The notes: generated from the letters alone by a model not told the origin. A stretch of DNA of 64,000 bases from Amycolatopsis nigrescens CSC17Ta-90 (GCF_000384315.1 NZ_ARVW01000001.1:2613746-2677745); one strand, 5' to 3'. Positions 1 through 8,014 are shown, counted from the first letter of the stretch. Numbers and translations are program-made.

Positions 1-2283
1 CGTGAAATCGTCGGCGGGTGCGGTCGCGGTGCAGGTGTAGGTCTGGGACGCGCCGGCCGCCAGTGTTCCGAAAGTGCGCGCGCACTCCGGGGTTCGGTCG
101 TCCACAACGGACACATCGGCCAACGGCACGTCACCGGAGTTCCGCACGGTGATGCTGAAGGTCACCTGGTCCCCGGTCCGCACGACGGCCGGAGTCGCGT
201 CCTTCGTGATGGCCAGCGCCGGGTTGATCACGGCGACCGTCGCGGACGCGGAGTCGGTGACCTGCTGACCGGACTGGTCGGTCCCGGTCGTGGTCACCGT
301 GTTCGTGGTGGTGGCCGACGGGTTCGCAGTGCAGGTGTAGGTCTCCGAAGCGCCCGCGGCGAGCGGGCCGGGCAGGGTCCGCGAGCACGCGGCCGTGGTG
401 TCGTCGGTGATCTGCACCGGATCCAGCGGGCTGTCGCCGGTGTTGCGCACGGTGACGGTCCAGGTGACCTGCTCGCCGGCGTGGATCGTGGTCGGCGATG
501 CGGTCTTGACGACGTCGATGGCGGGCGCGATCAGCGGCACCGGCGCGTCCGCGCTCGCCGAGACCGCGCGACCGAGCGGATCGTCCGCGGTGACCGAGGC
601 GGTGTTCATATCGTCCGCCACCGGGGCGGTCGTGGTGCAGGTGAACGTGCTCTTCTGCCCGGCGACCAGTGTCCCCGGCAGCGTGCGCGCGCAGCCGGCC
701 GCCTTCGGATCGTCGATCCGCACCGAGCTCAGCGGCACGTCCCCGGTGTTCGTCACCGCGATCGTGAAGGTGACGGTGTCCCCGGCCCGGTAGGCGGGCT
801 TGTCCGCGGTCTTGGTGATACCGACCGCCGGATGGATCACGTCCACGAACGCGCTCGCGGTGCCCTCCAGCGGATCGCCGAGCGCGCCCTTCCCGGTCAC
901 CTTCGCGGTGTTGGTGAAGTCGTCCGCGAGCGCGGCGCCCGTGCAGGTGTAAGTCTGCGACCCTCCGCCAGCCAGGTTGCCAACGACCCGCGAGCAGTCG
1001 GGGTAGAGCGGATCTTCGACCTGAACGTCACTGGCCGGGGCGCCGCTCGGATTGGTCACGGTGATGGTGAACGTGACCGGGTCCCCGGGATGCACCACCT
1101 TCGGATCCGCGGTCTTGGTGATCTGCAGTTCCGGCACCGGCAGCGAGAACGCCAGGTTCTGCGCCAGATAGGCGTCCCCGCCTGTGGAGAATCCGATCTT
1201 CACACTGGTCGCCCCGGCCGGGATGGACGTGGTCGTGAACGACTTCGCATCCACGCTGTAGTTGTTCTGCACGGCCGGGCCCGATGCGCCGTCGGCGTTG
1301 GAGATGAAGAAGTTGCTCGCGTCGCCGGTCGCCGGTTCGAACGCGGGCTGGTCGTTGATCAGGAACGTATCCCGCGGGATACCCCAGTCGCCCTCGTAGG
1401 CCGTGACACCGACGTGGGCGTCGGCCGCCGCGGCCCGGAACCCGCTGATGTCCACATTGGTCGTCGGGTCGGTGCTGTTCTGCCGGACGTGCCCGTCGTA
1501 GACGAACACCTCACGCTTGCTCGGCGCGTACTGGGCGTTGGCTTCCGGGTAGGAGTAGACCACCGCGACGGACCAGCCACCCATGCAGCCGAACCCCTTC
1601 GGCGCCCACACGTTCCCGACGGTCAGCTCCACCGGCGCGCCGGTGGCGACCCCGGAGAACGCCGAGGTGACATCGGCGTAAGCCGAGTAATACTGGCCGC
1701 CGGAGTGCGTGTTCGAAGGGTCCTCCGCGTAGGAGGCGGGCGCGATGTCCTGCGCGTCACCGGAGCCGACGGTCAACCGCACCGGCTGGGTGCCCGGCGA
1801 CCCCGCCGGCAGCACGGCGGCGGTGTCGAAGTTGCGCGACTGGCACATCCGGATCGGCGACGGGACACCGGCGCGGGTGTTGTAGATCCCGGTGTTCCCG
1901 GCCCAGTTCAACCGGGCGAACTCCACCTTCGCGCCAGGCGGCACGGTGACCCTCGCGCGGCTGGAGTCGAACGTGCCCGGGTCGGCATCCACATCGGACC
2001 ACTGCATGAAGTAGTTGTCGTTGACCGTGGTGTTGTCCCGGTTCGCCCCGCCCGCGCAGGCAGCGGGCGTGTTGCCGGACCCGGTCGTCGGCGCCCTGTC
2101 GTCCGGGACCGGGCAACGCAGCGCCCCGTTCCCCGCGTACACGAAATCGCCGTACAGCGTCTTGTTGAAGTTCAGCGCGAACGGTTTGACCACCGCCGCC
2201 TCGGCCTCGGGGACCACGGCCAGCACGCCGAACGCGAGCGTGAATACCAGAACCAGACGAACGAGTTTGTCCGGAACGGACAC
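1..2283 (-). CDS. DUF11-repeat secreted/surface protein, 3' end cut off by the window edge
   Basis: The frame stays open on the minus strand from a GTG at 2283 to base 1, so the C-terminus is missing. GGGAG lies a few bases upstream of the GTG. The first ~30 residues form a signal peptide (hydrophobic LVLVFTLAFGVLAVV, then an Ala-rich cleavage region). Residues ~40-380 form a Cys-containing domain of the type that precedes DUF11 arrays. From ~385 on there are at least four ~100-residue repeats, each opening with a phrase like ITKTADP and containing GDxVTFTIxVTNTG and a YTCT-like strand, which is the DUF11 (Ig-like) pattern. A cell-wall or secreted structural role is likely; anchoring cannot be judged without the C-terminus. 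Large open frames on the opposite strand are antisense shadows. Confidence 0.85.
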   Translation of the reverse strand, partial: MSVPDKLVRLVLVFTLAFGVLAVVPEAEAAVVKPFALNFNKTLYGDFVYAGNGALRCPVPDDRAPTTGSGNTPAACAGGANRDNTTVNDNYFMQWSDVDADPGTFDSSRARVTVPPGAKVEFARLNWAGNTGIYNTRAGVPSPIRMCQSRNFDTAAVLPAGSPGTQPVRLTVGSGDAQDIAPASYAEDPSNTHSGGQYYSAYADVTSAFSGVATGAPVELTVGNVWAPKGFGCMGGWSVAVVYSYPEANAQYAPSKREVFVYDGHVRQNSTDPTTNVDISGFRAAAADAHVGVTAYEGDWGIPRDTFLINDQPAFEPATGDASNFFISNADGASGPAVQNNYSVDAKSFTTTSIPAGATSVKIGFSTGGDAYLAQNLAFSLPVPELQITKTADPKVVHPGDPVTFTITVTNPSGAPASDVQVEDPLYPDCSRVVGNLAGGGSQTYTCTGAALADDFTNTAKVTGKGALGDPLEGTASAFVDVIHPAVGITKTADKPAYRAGDTVTFTIAVTNTGDVPLSSVRIDDPKAAGCARTLPGTLVAGQKSTFTCTTTAPVADDMNTASVTADDPLGRAVSASADAPVPLIAPAIDVVKTASPTTIHAGEQVTWTVTVRNTGDSPLDPVQITDDTTAACSRTLPGPLAAGASETYTCTANPSATTTNTVTTTGTDQSGQQVTDSASATVAVINPALAITKDATPAVVRTGDQVTFSITVRNSGDVPLADVSVVDDRTPECARTFGTLAAGASQTYTCTATAPADDFT

Positions 2284-2592
2284 GGCGACTCCCGGCAGGC
2301 GAAGTGTTGTGAACGGATCTTCACACAATTCGCTGCTCAGGCCTGGTTCGTTAGCTCCACAAGGGACAATGTCACCCGAGCAGGGGTCGCCTGGCCGGGT
2401 TACTCCCATCGCGGTCCCCGCCACCGTGGAAGTTCACGTACACGCCGGTGCCCGTCACGCCGGACGCCCGGGTGACAGGCGGCGCGGGAGACCTGCCCGT
2501 GCCGGGTCCGCGCCGCGACGCCGCTCGGCCGCCCTGGAACCTCGTCGAACCCGCCGCTCCGCCTTCAAGCGCGTTTCATGACCAGCTTCAAG
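2284..2592. other. Gene-free stretch upstream of the DUF11 gene
   Basis: I see no credible gene here on either strand. It must hold the promoter of the leftward DUF11 gene and the 3' end of the small leftward membrane gene that follows. Short open frames exist but lack ribosome sites and protein-like composition. Confidence 0.4.
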
Positions 2593-2760
2593 CTACGGGA
2601 TGCCGGGGCGTTTCCGCCTCGCGGTACGGCAAGCTCGGTAGGACACGGCGCCGACCAGAGCCATGAAGACCAAGCCGAAAGAAACCACTATTGCGACTTC
2701 CCCCTTGGCCAGATTTCCGGCACAGGCGATGAACAACGCTATAGCGATCGGTGCCCACAT
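2593..2760 (-). CDS. Small two-helix membrane protein (55 aa)
   Basis: The frame runs from ATG at 2760 to TAG at 2593 and is short enough to be missed by ordinary gene calling. It starts MWAPIAIALFIACAGN, then GEVAIVVSFGLVFMALVGAV, and ends in a basic tail (RTARRKRPGIP). That is two hydrophobic helices with a positively charged cytoplasmic end. An AAGAG about ten bases upstream could serve as ribosome site. A possible regulator fragment ends 24 bases upstream on the same strand. I do not recognise the family. The membrane prediction is seen in the sequence; that it is expressed is inference. Confidence 0.5.
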   Translation of the reverse strand: MWAPIAIALFIACAGNLAKGEVAIVVSFGLVFMALVGAVSYRACRTARRKRPGIP

Positions 2761-2784
2761 TCCCGCAACACTCTTTTCCGATTA

Positions 2785-2904
2785 TTAATTCAGCCGCCTG
2801 ATTTCACTTTTCAACTGCGCAGCCAACCTCCGGCCCATCGGCGTGAGGCCGTAGATCACACCGGGCGAACCACGGGGTCCACCACATACATCCACTATGA
2901 CCAT
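2785..2904 (-). pseudogene. Possible remnant of a winged-helix (PadR-like) regulator
   Basis: A minus-strand frame ending at TAA 2785 reads VIYGLTPMGRRLAAQLKSE near its end. This resembles the wing strand and following helix of PadR-type repressors (Y.LTP.GR..L). The first in-frame ATG is at 2904, giving only 39 residues, and a stop lies further upstream, so there is no room for the DNA-binding helices. I read it as debris or a chance resemblance. It directly precedes the small membrane gene on the same strand. Confidence 0.25.
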
Positions 2905-2919
2905 CGCATCCCGCAGCCA

Positions 2920-3007
2920 CCAGTGTTGACAAGTGGAGTGTTTCAGGAAACACCGCCAGGTGCCCGACCGTCGAAGTTTCCTGGAATTGTCCAGCAGTCA
3001 ACACTGG
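2920..3007. repeat. 88-bp imperfect palindrome with perfect outer and inner arms
   Basis: CCAGTGTTGAC at about 2920-2930 is the exact reverse complement of GTCAACACTGG at 2997-3007. Nested inside, CAGGAAAC at 2944-2951 is the exact reverse complement of GTTTCCTG at 2976-2983. Both pairs share the same centre (2963.5), and about 30 of 44 positions are complementary overall. It lies just upstream of the gene starting at 3096. It could be a large hairpin in the 5' region, a recombination scar or an operator array. Confidence 0.5.
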
Positions 3008-3095
3008 CAGCAGGGCCCCGTACCGGATGAGGATCGGAAACGCACGCTGGCACGAACCGCACTTCCGTCACGGTTCGTTGACAAAGGAGCGCACC

Positions 3096-3479
3096 GTGCC
3101 GGGGTCCATCGGACTGCTCGATCGAATGGGTGATCAAATGCTCATGAAAAGAATGTCCGTCATCTTATTTGTCATAATCTTGGCGTTGACTGCGGGAATC
3201 CAGCAAGCGGCCGGCACCGAAACAGGATCACCGAGCGCGGGGCAGTGCTTTCCATATCGCAACGTCGTATGCGGCTGGACGAGCACGAACCTGAGAGGGG
3301 GCTTCCACCCGTACAGATACTCGGTGGGCAACGCACCCGGAATTCGATCACTGTGGAACAAGCGCCCCGACTGGATCGTGATCTACTCCGGGCGCAACTA
3401 CACCGGCAGCCGAGTTACAGTGCCAGCGAGCGTCCGAATGAGCGCTACTCCCTTCCCAGTACGATCGATTGGCATGTAG
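3096..3479 (+). CDS. Secreted peptidase inhibitor I36-like protein
   Basis: GTG at 3096 was chosen because AAAGGAG sits six bases upstream (3083-3089); ATG codons at 3126 and 3138 are alternatives without such a site. The 127-residue product has a short lead, then MKRMSVILFVIILALTAG as signal peptide. The mature part is small with few Cys (CFPYRNVVCGW) and a strand phrase VIYSGRNYTGSRVTV, matching the crystallin-like fold of family I36 inhibitors. It would act outside the cell. Codon use is AT-richer than most neighbours, as in the next gene, which hints at separate acquisition. The family call rests on motif resemblance only. Confidence 0.55.
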   Translation: MPGSIGLLDRMGDQMLMKRMSVILFVIILALTAGIQQAAGTETGSPSAGQCFPYRNVVCGWTSTNLRGGFHPYRYSVGNAPGIRSLWNKRPDWIVIYSGRNYTGSRVTVPASVRMSATPFPVRSIGM

Positions 3480-3507
3480 CCGATGCATAAAATCGACGGA
3501 GATCCAG

Positions 3508-3915
3508 ATGGCAGCTCGTCGTCAGAGTTTCATCGTGGGCGCCGTGGCTTTAACCATAGTGGGCTGGATCGCTTTCGTAACAGTGTCCATAGGCGCTGAA
3601 TCCGACATTGGCACCGAGACACCCCTGGCGCTGCGAGGCGAGATCATGGAAGCGTTCGACACCAGGGACGCCAGCAAGTTGATGAAGATCATGGACTACC
3701 CATCAAGTTCCGCCAAGGACTTCACGAAAAAATACATCAAGAAGTTGAATGATAGGGGGGTTTCTGCGGTACAGGTACTACTGAAACCCGACTTGAATAA
3801 TCCCACTCTGGCAGAGATCGCGGGAAAAGCCGAGTCCGGCGGCTTCTCCTTCACAGTCGCAGTCAGGAGGCACGACGGCAAATGGGTTCTGGACTTCACC
3901 CCGCCGATCAGTTGA
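3508..3915 (+). CDS. Secreted or membrane-anchored small protein, function unknown
   Basis: ATG at 3508 follows ACGGAG with a seven-base gap; an upstream in-frame start at 3469 would overlap the previous gene. The product has 135 residues. Residues ~6-30 form a hydrophobic helix (FIVGAVALTIVGWIAFVTVSI), either a signal anchor or an uncleaved signal. The rest, with FDTRDASKLMKIMDYP near the start and FSFTVAVRRHDGKWVLDFTPP at the end, looks like a small alpha+beta domain of the NTF2/DUF4878 style that ends in a strand. It has no Cys lipobox. It lies 28 bases after the I36-like gene in the same direction and shares its lower GC, so the two may be co-transcribed. Confidence 0.55.
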   Translation: MAARRQSFIVGAVALTIVGWIAFVTVSIGAESDIGTETPLALRGEIMEAFDTRDASKLMKIMDYPSSSAKDFTKKYIKKLNDRGVSAVQVLLKPDLNNPTLAEIAGKAESGGFSFTVAVRRHDGKWVLDFTPPIS

Positions 3916-3928
3916 ACCCTGCGGCCTG

Positions 3929-4849
3929 CTACGGACCTACTTTGTCCAGCAAGTCGCGAATGCCTTGCAGCACGGCTTCGGGTTCGTCGATATGGAGCCA
4001 GCTGTGCGAAGCGTTGTCCAGCACGCGATGCTCGCCGTCGGTCACGGAGGCGGCGAGTGCGTCGAACAGGGTGCGCTTGGCGTCGTTCAGCCGCTGGAGG
4101 AATTCGTCGGAGTAGCCGAACACCTGCTGCATCCCCGGGTCGAACGCGAAGCCGGTGAACGTGATCAGCGGCAGGTCGGGCACCCGCCCGGCGGCATGGA
4201 TTTCGGTCACCAGGTCACGCAGGTTGCCGCCCTCCACCAGTCCGACGCGGAACGAGCGGTTGGCCAAGTGCCAGTCGATGAGCGGTTCGCGGACCTCCGC
4301 AGGCCAGTCCGCGAGCTTTGTTTCGAACAGCTCGCGGACGAACTCGAGCTGCTCGGCGGGGATTTCCGGGACCGCAGCCCGGTCGATCTCACTGTGCGCG
4401 AGGTGCTGCTGCTCGGGCATGTGGTCGTCCCACATCTCGCAGAGGGGTTCCAGCCCGACCATGCCGGCGACCTCGTCCGGGAAGAGCTGGGCGAACCGGC
4501 GCGCGTAGAGACCGCCGAGCGAGTGGGGAACCAGCACATACGGTCCGGGGACCTCCGCGACCCGCAGCAGATCGCGCAGTTCGCCGGCCACTTCGGCGCA
4601 GGTGCGGGGCAGCTCGACCGGATCGCTCCAGCCCGTTCCGGCCCGGTCGTAGACGACGCTGGTGGCGAACTCGCCGGCCAGCTCGGCCACGTTCAGATGA
4701 TCAAGGCCGATGGCCGAAGCCCCTGGCAGGAACACCACGGCCGGCCCGCCGGTTCCCGCGCGGTGCAGCCACAGGCGACGCCCCGCCACCTCGTAGCGCC
4801 GGCCCCGCGGCGCCACGGCCTCCCAAGTCGTGTCGAGATCGTGTCCCAT
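3929..4849 (-). CDS. Alpha/beta hydrolase
   Basis: The 306-residue product has the hydrolase-fold layout: VVFLPGASAIG for the oxyanion region, VVYDRAGTGWS for the second strand-turn, and LVPHSLGGLYARRF with the nucleophile Ser in a PHSLGG elbow. A C-terminal NASHSWLHID supplies the likely catalytic His. ATG at 4849 was preferred over upstream starts because GGAGG precedes it by about seven bases and because longer versions would run into the divergent regulator. The substrate cannot be told. It is divergently transcribed from a winged-helix regulator across a short region with a perfect palindrome, so that regulator probably controls it. Confidence 0.8.
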   Translation of the reverse strand: MGHDLDTTWEAVAPRGRRYEVAGRRLWLHRAGTGGPAVVFLPGASAIGLDHLNVAELAGEFATSVVYDRAGTGWSDPVELPRTCAEVAGELRDLLRVAEVPGPYVLVPHSLGGLYARRFAQLFPDEVAGMVGLEPLCEMWDDHMPEQQHLAHSEIDRAAVPEIPAEQLEFVRELFETKLADWPAEVREPLIDWHLANRSFRVGLVEGGNLRDLVTEIHAAGRVPDLPLITFTGFAFDPGMQQVFGYSDEFLQRLNDAKRTLFDALAASVTDGEHRVLDNASHSWLHIDEPEAVLQGIRDLLDKVGP

Positions 4850-4869
4850 GTCGAGCCCTCCCATTTCAT

Positions 4870-4883
4870 TCTCAACTTTGAGA
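4870..4883. promoter_or_regulatory. Palindromic operator candidate between hydrolase and regulator genes
   Basis: TCTCAACTTTGAGA is a perfect 6+2+6 inverted repeat in the gap between the divergent starts at 4849 and 4897/4912. It is AT-richer than its surroundings, as expected for a repressor site that also covers promoter elements. It is the natural candidate site for the adjacent winged-helix protein. Confidence 0.55.
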
Positions 4884-4896
4884 CACGGTATCACGC

Positions 4897-5445
4897 ATGA
4901 GACCATCGGGTATGGACACCGTCGAACTGTTCCCGCACCCGGTCCGGCTCCGCATCGTGCACGCCATGTCCGGCGGACGGGCGCTCACCACCGGCGAGCT
5001 GTGCAAGCGGTTCCCCGATGTGCCGAAGGCGACCATGTACCGGCACGTGGCCGCCCTGCACGACGGCGGGGTGCTCGAAATCGTGGACGAACGGCGCGTG
5101 CACAGCGTCCTCGAACGTCGTTACCGGCTGCTCGAAGCCAACACGCGCATCGACCCGGACCGGATCGCGTCGATGTCCGCGGACGAGCACCGCCGCCTGT
5201 TCGGCGTCGCCATGGCCACCCTGCTCGCCGAGTTCAACGCCTATCTAGACCGCGACGGCAGCGATCCGGCCGCGGACCAGGTCTCCTACCTGCAGACCAC
5301 GCTCTGGCTCGACCCCGGCGAACTCGCCGAACTGGTCGCCGACGTACGTGCCGCGATCAAGGCCCGGACCAGGAACGAGCCTTCGCCGGGACGGTCGCCC
5401 CACCTCATCAGCCCAGTCCTGTTCCCCACCGAGCCGCCGACATGA
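4897..5445 (+). CDS. Winged-helix (ArsR-like) transcriptional regulator
   Basis: The product (182 aa from ATG 4897; an ATG at 4912 gives 177 aa) begins with a helix-turn-helix domain: FPHPVRLRIVHAMSGGRALTT, KRFPDVPKATMYRHVAALHDGG and a wing LEIVDERRVHS. This is the ArsR/YdfL-type helix-turn-helix plan. The C-terminal ~90 residues form a helical effector or dimer region. No metal-binding Cys cluster of metalloregulators is present, so the ligand is unknown. It is divergent from the alpha/beta hydrolase gene and probably represses it and itself through the palindrome at 4870-4883. The far C-terminus (SPGRSPHLISPVLFP) looks unstructured. Confidence 0.75.
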   Translation: MRPSGMDTVELFPHPVRLRIVHAMSGGRALTTGELCKRFPDVPKATMYRHVAALHDGGVLEIVDERRVHSVLERRYRLLEANTRIDPDRIASMSADEHRRLFGVAMATLLAEFNAYLDRDGSDPAADQVSYLQTTLWLDPGELAELVADVRAAIKARTRNEPSPGRSPHLISPVLFPTEPPT

Positions 5446-5770
5446 CCATCCCGCGAAGCACCGTCATTCCGCTGGTCACCACCACCTGGAAACCCTGGTC
5501 CTGCAAGCCCCGCACGGCCGCCACCGAGTCACCAAACCGGCGCACCCGCACCCCGAGCACGGCCCCGCGCGGCGTCGAGCACCCACCGCGAGCCAGCTGA
5601 CCGGCTTGGCGCCGCCGATCACCTTGCGCAGCAGTCCCTCCCGGACCCGGTGCACCGCGACCCCCGCGGCCAGCAGGTCCGCGGGTTCCTCGCCGGCGCA
5701 CGGGCGGCCACGATGCGTTCATCCTTGATCGACTCGATCACCACCCGATCCAACCTCGCCGCGTGACGAG
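5430..5770 (-). pseudogene. Frameshifted gene debris fused to the 3' side of the nitroreductase gene
   Basis: Protein-like sequence runs leftward here but jumps between frames: LDRVVIESIKDERIVAA, then ADLLAAGVAVHRVREGLLRK with KVIGGAKPVSWLAV, then VLGVRVRRFGDSVAAVRGL followed by QDQGFQVVVTSGM. The last stretch weakly resembles the P-domain segment of P-type ATPases (VLGV..D...A...LR..G...V..TGD). At least two frameshifts separate the pieces and no start is present. The nitroreductase frame runs into the upstream end of this debris. I call it a decayed gene; the ATPase identity is a guess. Confidence 0.35.
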
Positions 5771-6450
5771 CGCCGAATCGGGGTCCAGCCGTCGAGGAAG
5801 GTGACGGTTTCGCCGAGCGGGGCACGGTCGATGCGCACCTGGTTCGCGGTCGTGTCCTCGAACCCGATCGACATGCCGCAGAACAGGATGAGCCCGTCCG
5901 GCGGCGAAACGACCTCCGCGACGGTCTCGCGGTACACCGACCACGCCATCTGCGGGCAGCTGTGCAATCCCTCGGCGCGCAGCAGCAGCATGATCGTCTG
6001 CAGGTACATGCCGAGATCGGCCCACTGCGGCCGCCCCATCGTCCGGTCGATGTAGCCGAGCAGGAGGGCGGGCGCGCCGAAGCAGTCCCAGTTCGCGGCG
6101 ACGGCCCGCTGCCGCGCCTGCGTGTCCTCGCGTGAGATCCCCAGCGCGGTATAGCGCTGCTCGGCGGCGGCGAACCGGCGCGCGCGGTACGCGGGCTTCA
6201 GTTCGGGCGGGTACATCCGGTACTCCCGCTCATCCCCCGGTTCGCCCGCCGCCACGCGCTCGGCGACGCGCTTCTTCAGCTCGGCCAGTGGCGCGCCGGT
6301 CAGCACGTAGGTGCTCCACGGCTGAAGGTTGGCGCCGGACGGCGACCGGGCCGCGGCGGACAGCACGCGTTCGAGCACCTCCTTCGGGACCGGCTCATCG
6401 GTGAACCCGCGCACCGCCCGCCGACTCGCGACCGCTTCGTAGACCTCCAC
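5719..6450 (-). CDS. Nitroreductase-family FMN oxidoreductase
   Basis: GTG at 6450 (VEVYEAVASRRAVRGF) follows AGGAGG by nine bases; a longer frame exists but has no ribosome site. The 243-residue product shows the nitroreductase plan: SRRAVRGF for FMN phosphate binding near the N-terminus, AARSPSGANLQPW in the first helices, and CPQMAWSVYR late in the sequence. It would reduce nitro compounds or quinones with NAD(P)H in the cytoplasm. The last ~20 residues after TVTFLDGW are unlike the family end and come from the neighbouring decayed gene, so the native stop may have been lost. It is divergent from the ECF sigma factor gene at 6523. Confidence 0.8.
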   Translation of the reverse strand: MEVYEAVASRRAVRGFTDEPVPKEVLERVLSAAARSPSGANLQPWSTYVLTGAPLAELKKRVAERVAAGEPGDEREYRMYPPELKPAYRARRFAAAEQRYTALGISREDTQARQRAVAANWDCFGAPALLLGYIDRTMGRPQWADLGMYLQTIMLLLRAEGLHSCPQMAWSVYRETVAEVVSPPDGLILFCGMSIGFEDTTANQVRIDRAPLGETVTFLDGWTPIRRSSRGEVGSGGDRVDQG

Positions 6451-6522
6451 GAACAAGGACCTCCTACCTGCGCATACGGCTTCTCTACTGTGGTGACAGT
6501 TGGCGACGGGGAAAGGTGACCG

Positions 6523-7395
6523 ATGGAACTTGCGGATCGTTTCGAGGCACATCGGCCCCGGCTGCGCACGATCGCCTACCGGATACTCGGCTCGCCGAGC
6601 GAGGTGGAGGACGCCGTCCAGGAGACCTGGCTCCGGCTGGGCCGCGTCGACGCCGACGAAGTGGAGAACCTCGGCGCCTGGCTGACGACGGTCGTGTCGC
6701 GCGTCTGCCTCAACATGCTGCGTGCCCGCGAGTCACGGCGAGAAGACCTCGCCGGCCACGACCTGCCCGAGCAGAGCCAGGTCCCCGCCGCGACCGGCGA
6801 CCCGGAGCAGGAGGCGTTGCTGGCCGACTCGGTCGGCCACGCGCTGCTCGTCGTGCTGGACAAGCTCGGTCCCGCCGAACGGGTCGCGTTCGTGCTGCAC
6901 GACATGTTCGCCGTGCCGTTCGACGAGATCGCGCCCATCGTCGATCGTTCCGCGGTGACCACGAAGAAGCTCGCCAGCCGCGCCCGCCACAAGGTGAAGG
7001 GCACGCCGGCGGTCTCCGGCGCGGAACTCGCCCGGCAGCGGCACGTGATCGAGACCTTCCTCGCCGCGTCCCGGGCCGGTGACATCGACGCCGTGCTGAC
7101 GGTGCTGGCCCCCGACGTCGTGCGGCGGGCCGACCGCGCGGCCATGGGAGAAGGGCGGGCCACCGAGGTCCGCGGCGCGCGGACGGTGGCGGAGGAGATC
7201 GTCGTGTTCGGCCGGAACTCGCGGTTCGCCGAGCCGGCGCTGGTCGACGGCGGTGTGGGGATCGTGGTCGCGCCGGGTGGCCGGCTGCGGCTCGTCCTCA
7301 CCGTCACGATCGAAGCCGGGAAGATCACCGGGTACGAACTCGTCGCGGACCCCGCCCGACTTCGAAAACTCGAGCTGGCCGTCCTCGAGGGATGA
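6523..7395 (+). CDS. sigJ: ECF sigma factor of the SigJ/ECF41 type with C-terminal SnoaL-like domain
   Basis: The 290-residue length and order fit this group: sigma region 2 at ~5-75 (FEAHRPRLRTIAYRILGSPS, then VEDAVQETWLRLG), region 4 at ~110-165 (LGPAERVAFVLHDMF and the helix-turn-helix VDRSAVTTKKLASRARHKV), and a NTF2/SnoaL-like domain at ~175-290 ending PARLRKLEL. That end is close to the conserved NPDKL-type motif with which ECF41 proteins sense or autoregulate. No anti-sigma gene is adjacent, as usual for this group, in which the C-terminal domain acts in its place. It is divergent from the nitroreductase gene, consistent with the redox-enzyme neighbours often seen near ECF41 genes. GGGAAAGGTG precedes the ATG. 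Confidence 0.85.
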   Translation: MELADRFEAHRPRLRTIAYRILGSPSEVEDAVQETWLRLGRVDADEVENLGAWLTTVVSRVCLNMLRARESRREDLAGHDLPEQSQVPAATGDPEQEALLADSVGHALLVVLDKLGPAERVAFVLHDMFAVPFDEIAPIVDRSAVTTKKLASRARHKVKGTPAVSGAELARQRHVIETFLAASRAGDIDAVLTVLAPDVVRRADRAAMGEGRATEVRGARTVAEEIVVFGRNSRFAEPALVDGGVGIVVAPGGRLRLVLTVTIEAGKITGYELVADPARLRKLELAVLEG

Positions 7396-7404
7396 GCGGT
7401 TCCG

Positions 7405-7500
7405 CTGATCGAGGAAAACGCCTGCCAGGGAACGAACGATCACTTCGAGGCGGTCTACCGCAACACCGGCGCGACCAGCCGCGAAGAGCTGCTGAGCGGG
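7405..7500 (+). pseudogene. Possible remnant of a LuxR-type DNA-binding domain
   Basis: Just after the sigma factor stop, one plus frame reads HFEAVYRNTGATSREELLSG. This resembles the end of the LuxR helix-turn-helix (H...VYRKLGVSSREEL). It has no upstream part and no start, and the frame then runs antisense through the next gene. It is listed only as a trace. Confidence 0.2.
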
Positions 7501-7929
7501 TCACTGGAGCTTGTAGCCCTGGTCGAGCAGCGCGCGGACCTCCGGATACGTGTACGGATCCCGCAGACCCGTCCCCTTCGGGCGGTGGCGGAGCTCGTAC
7601 CACTTGGCCAGGCCGGCGATCAGCACGGCACCGACCGCGACCGCGATCGCGTACTTCCACAGGAAGTTCAGTCCGACCGCGACCGCGCTGAGGATCAGCA
7701 TCGCGACGACAAGGCAGCCCGAGCAGCCGGTCACCGTGTAGACGACCGTGTTGGCCGGCCACGCCCGCCCGCAGGCGCGGCACAGGGGAACCCGGACCAC
7801 GGCCTTGAGATACTCCTTCTTCACCCCGAACAGGATCGGGCTGTAGCTGAGGTGCTTGTGCAGCCGGATGTGTGCCGCGTAGCCGGGTGCGGCCGGCCGC
7901 ACCTGGCAGCTCCAACAGGAAGTCGTCAC
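7501..7929 (-). CDS. Zinc-ribbon-like two-helix membrane protein
   Basis: The 142-residue product starts VTTSCWSCQ (GTG at 7929, with GAAGAG upstream) and carries a second pair CRACG at residue ~54, so CxxC...CxxC could bind a zinc ion. Two hydrophobic helices follow (CLVVAMLILSAVAVGLNFLW and AIAVAVGAVLIAGLAKW), then a cytoplasmic tail. This layout is common in actinobacterial membrane proteins of unknown function. It lies 105 bases from the SigJ-type gene, convergent with it. I do not recognise a named family. Confidence 0.6.
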   Translation of the reverse strand: MTTSCWSCQVRPAAPGYAAHIRLHKHLSYSPILFGVKKEYLKAVVRVPLCRACGRAWPANTVVYTVTGCSGCLVVAMLILSAVAVGLNFLWKYAIAVAVGAVLIAGLAKWYELRHRPKGTGLRDPYTYPEVRALLDQGYKLQ

Positions 7930-8014
7930 TCTTCAAGCCTTCGCTCTTCTTCGCGGTCCGAATCCAGATCGTGCGACGACCGTCCCGGGACCGGTCCCCG
8001 TCGCCGGGAAACGG

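Noticed and set aside
481..2475. Long plus-strand open frame (664 codons) rich in Arg and Gly
   Set aside because: It is antisense to the DUF11-repeat gene, whose minus-strand frame has a signal peptide and clear repeats. GC-rich codons of a real gene create such shadows.
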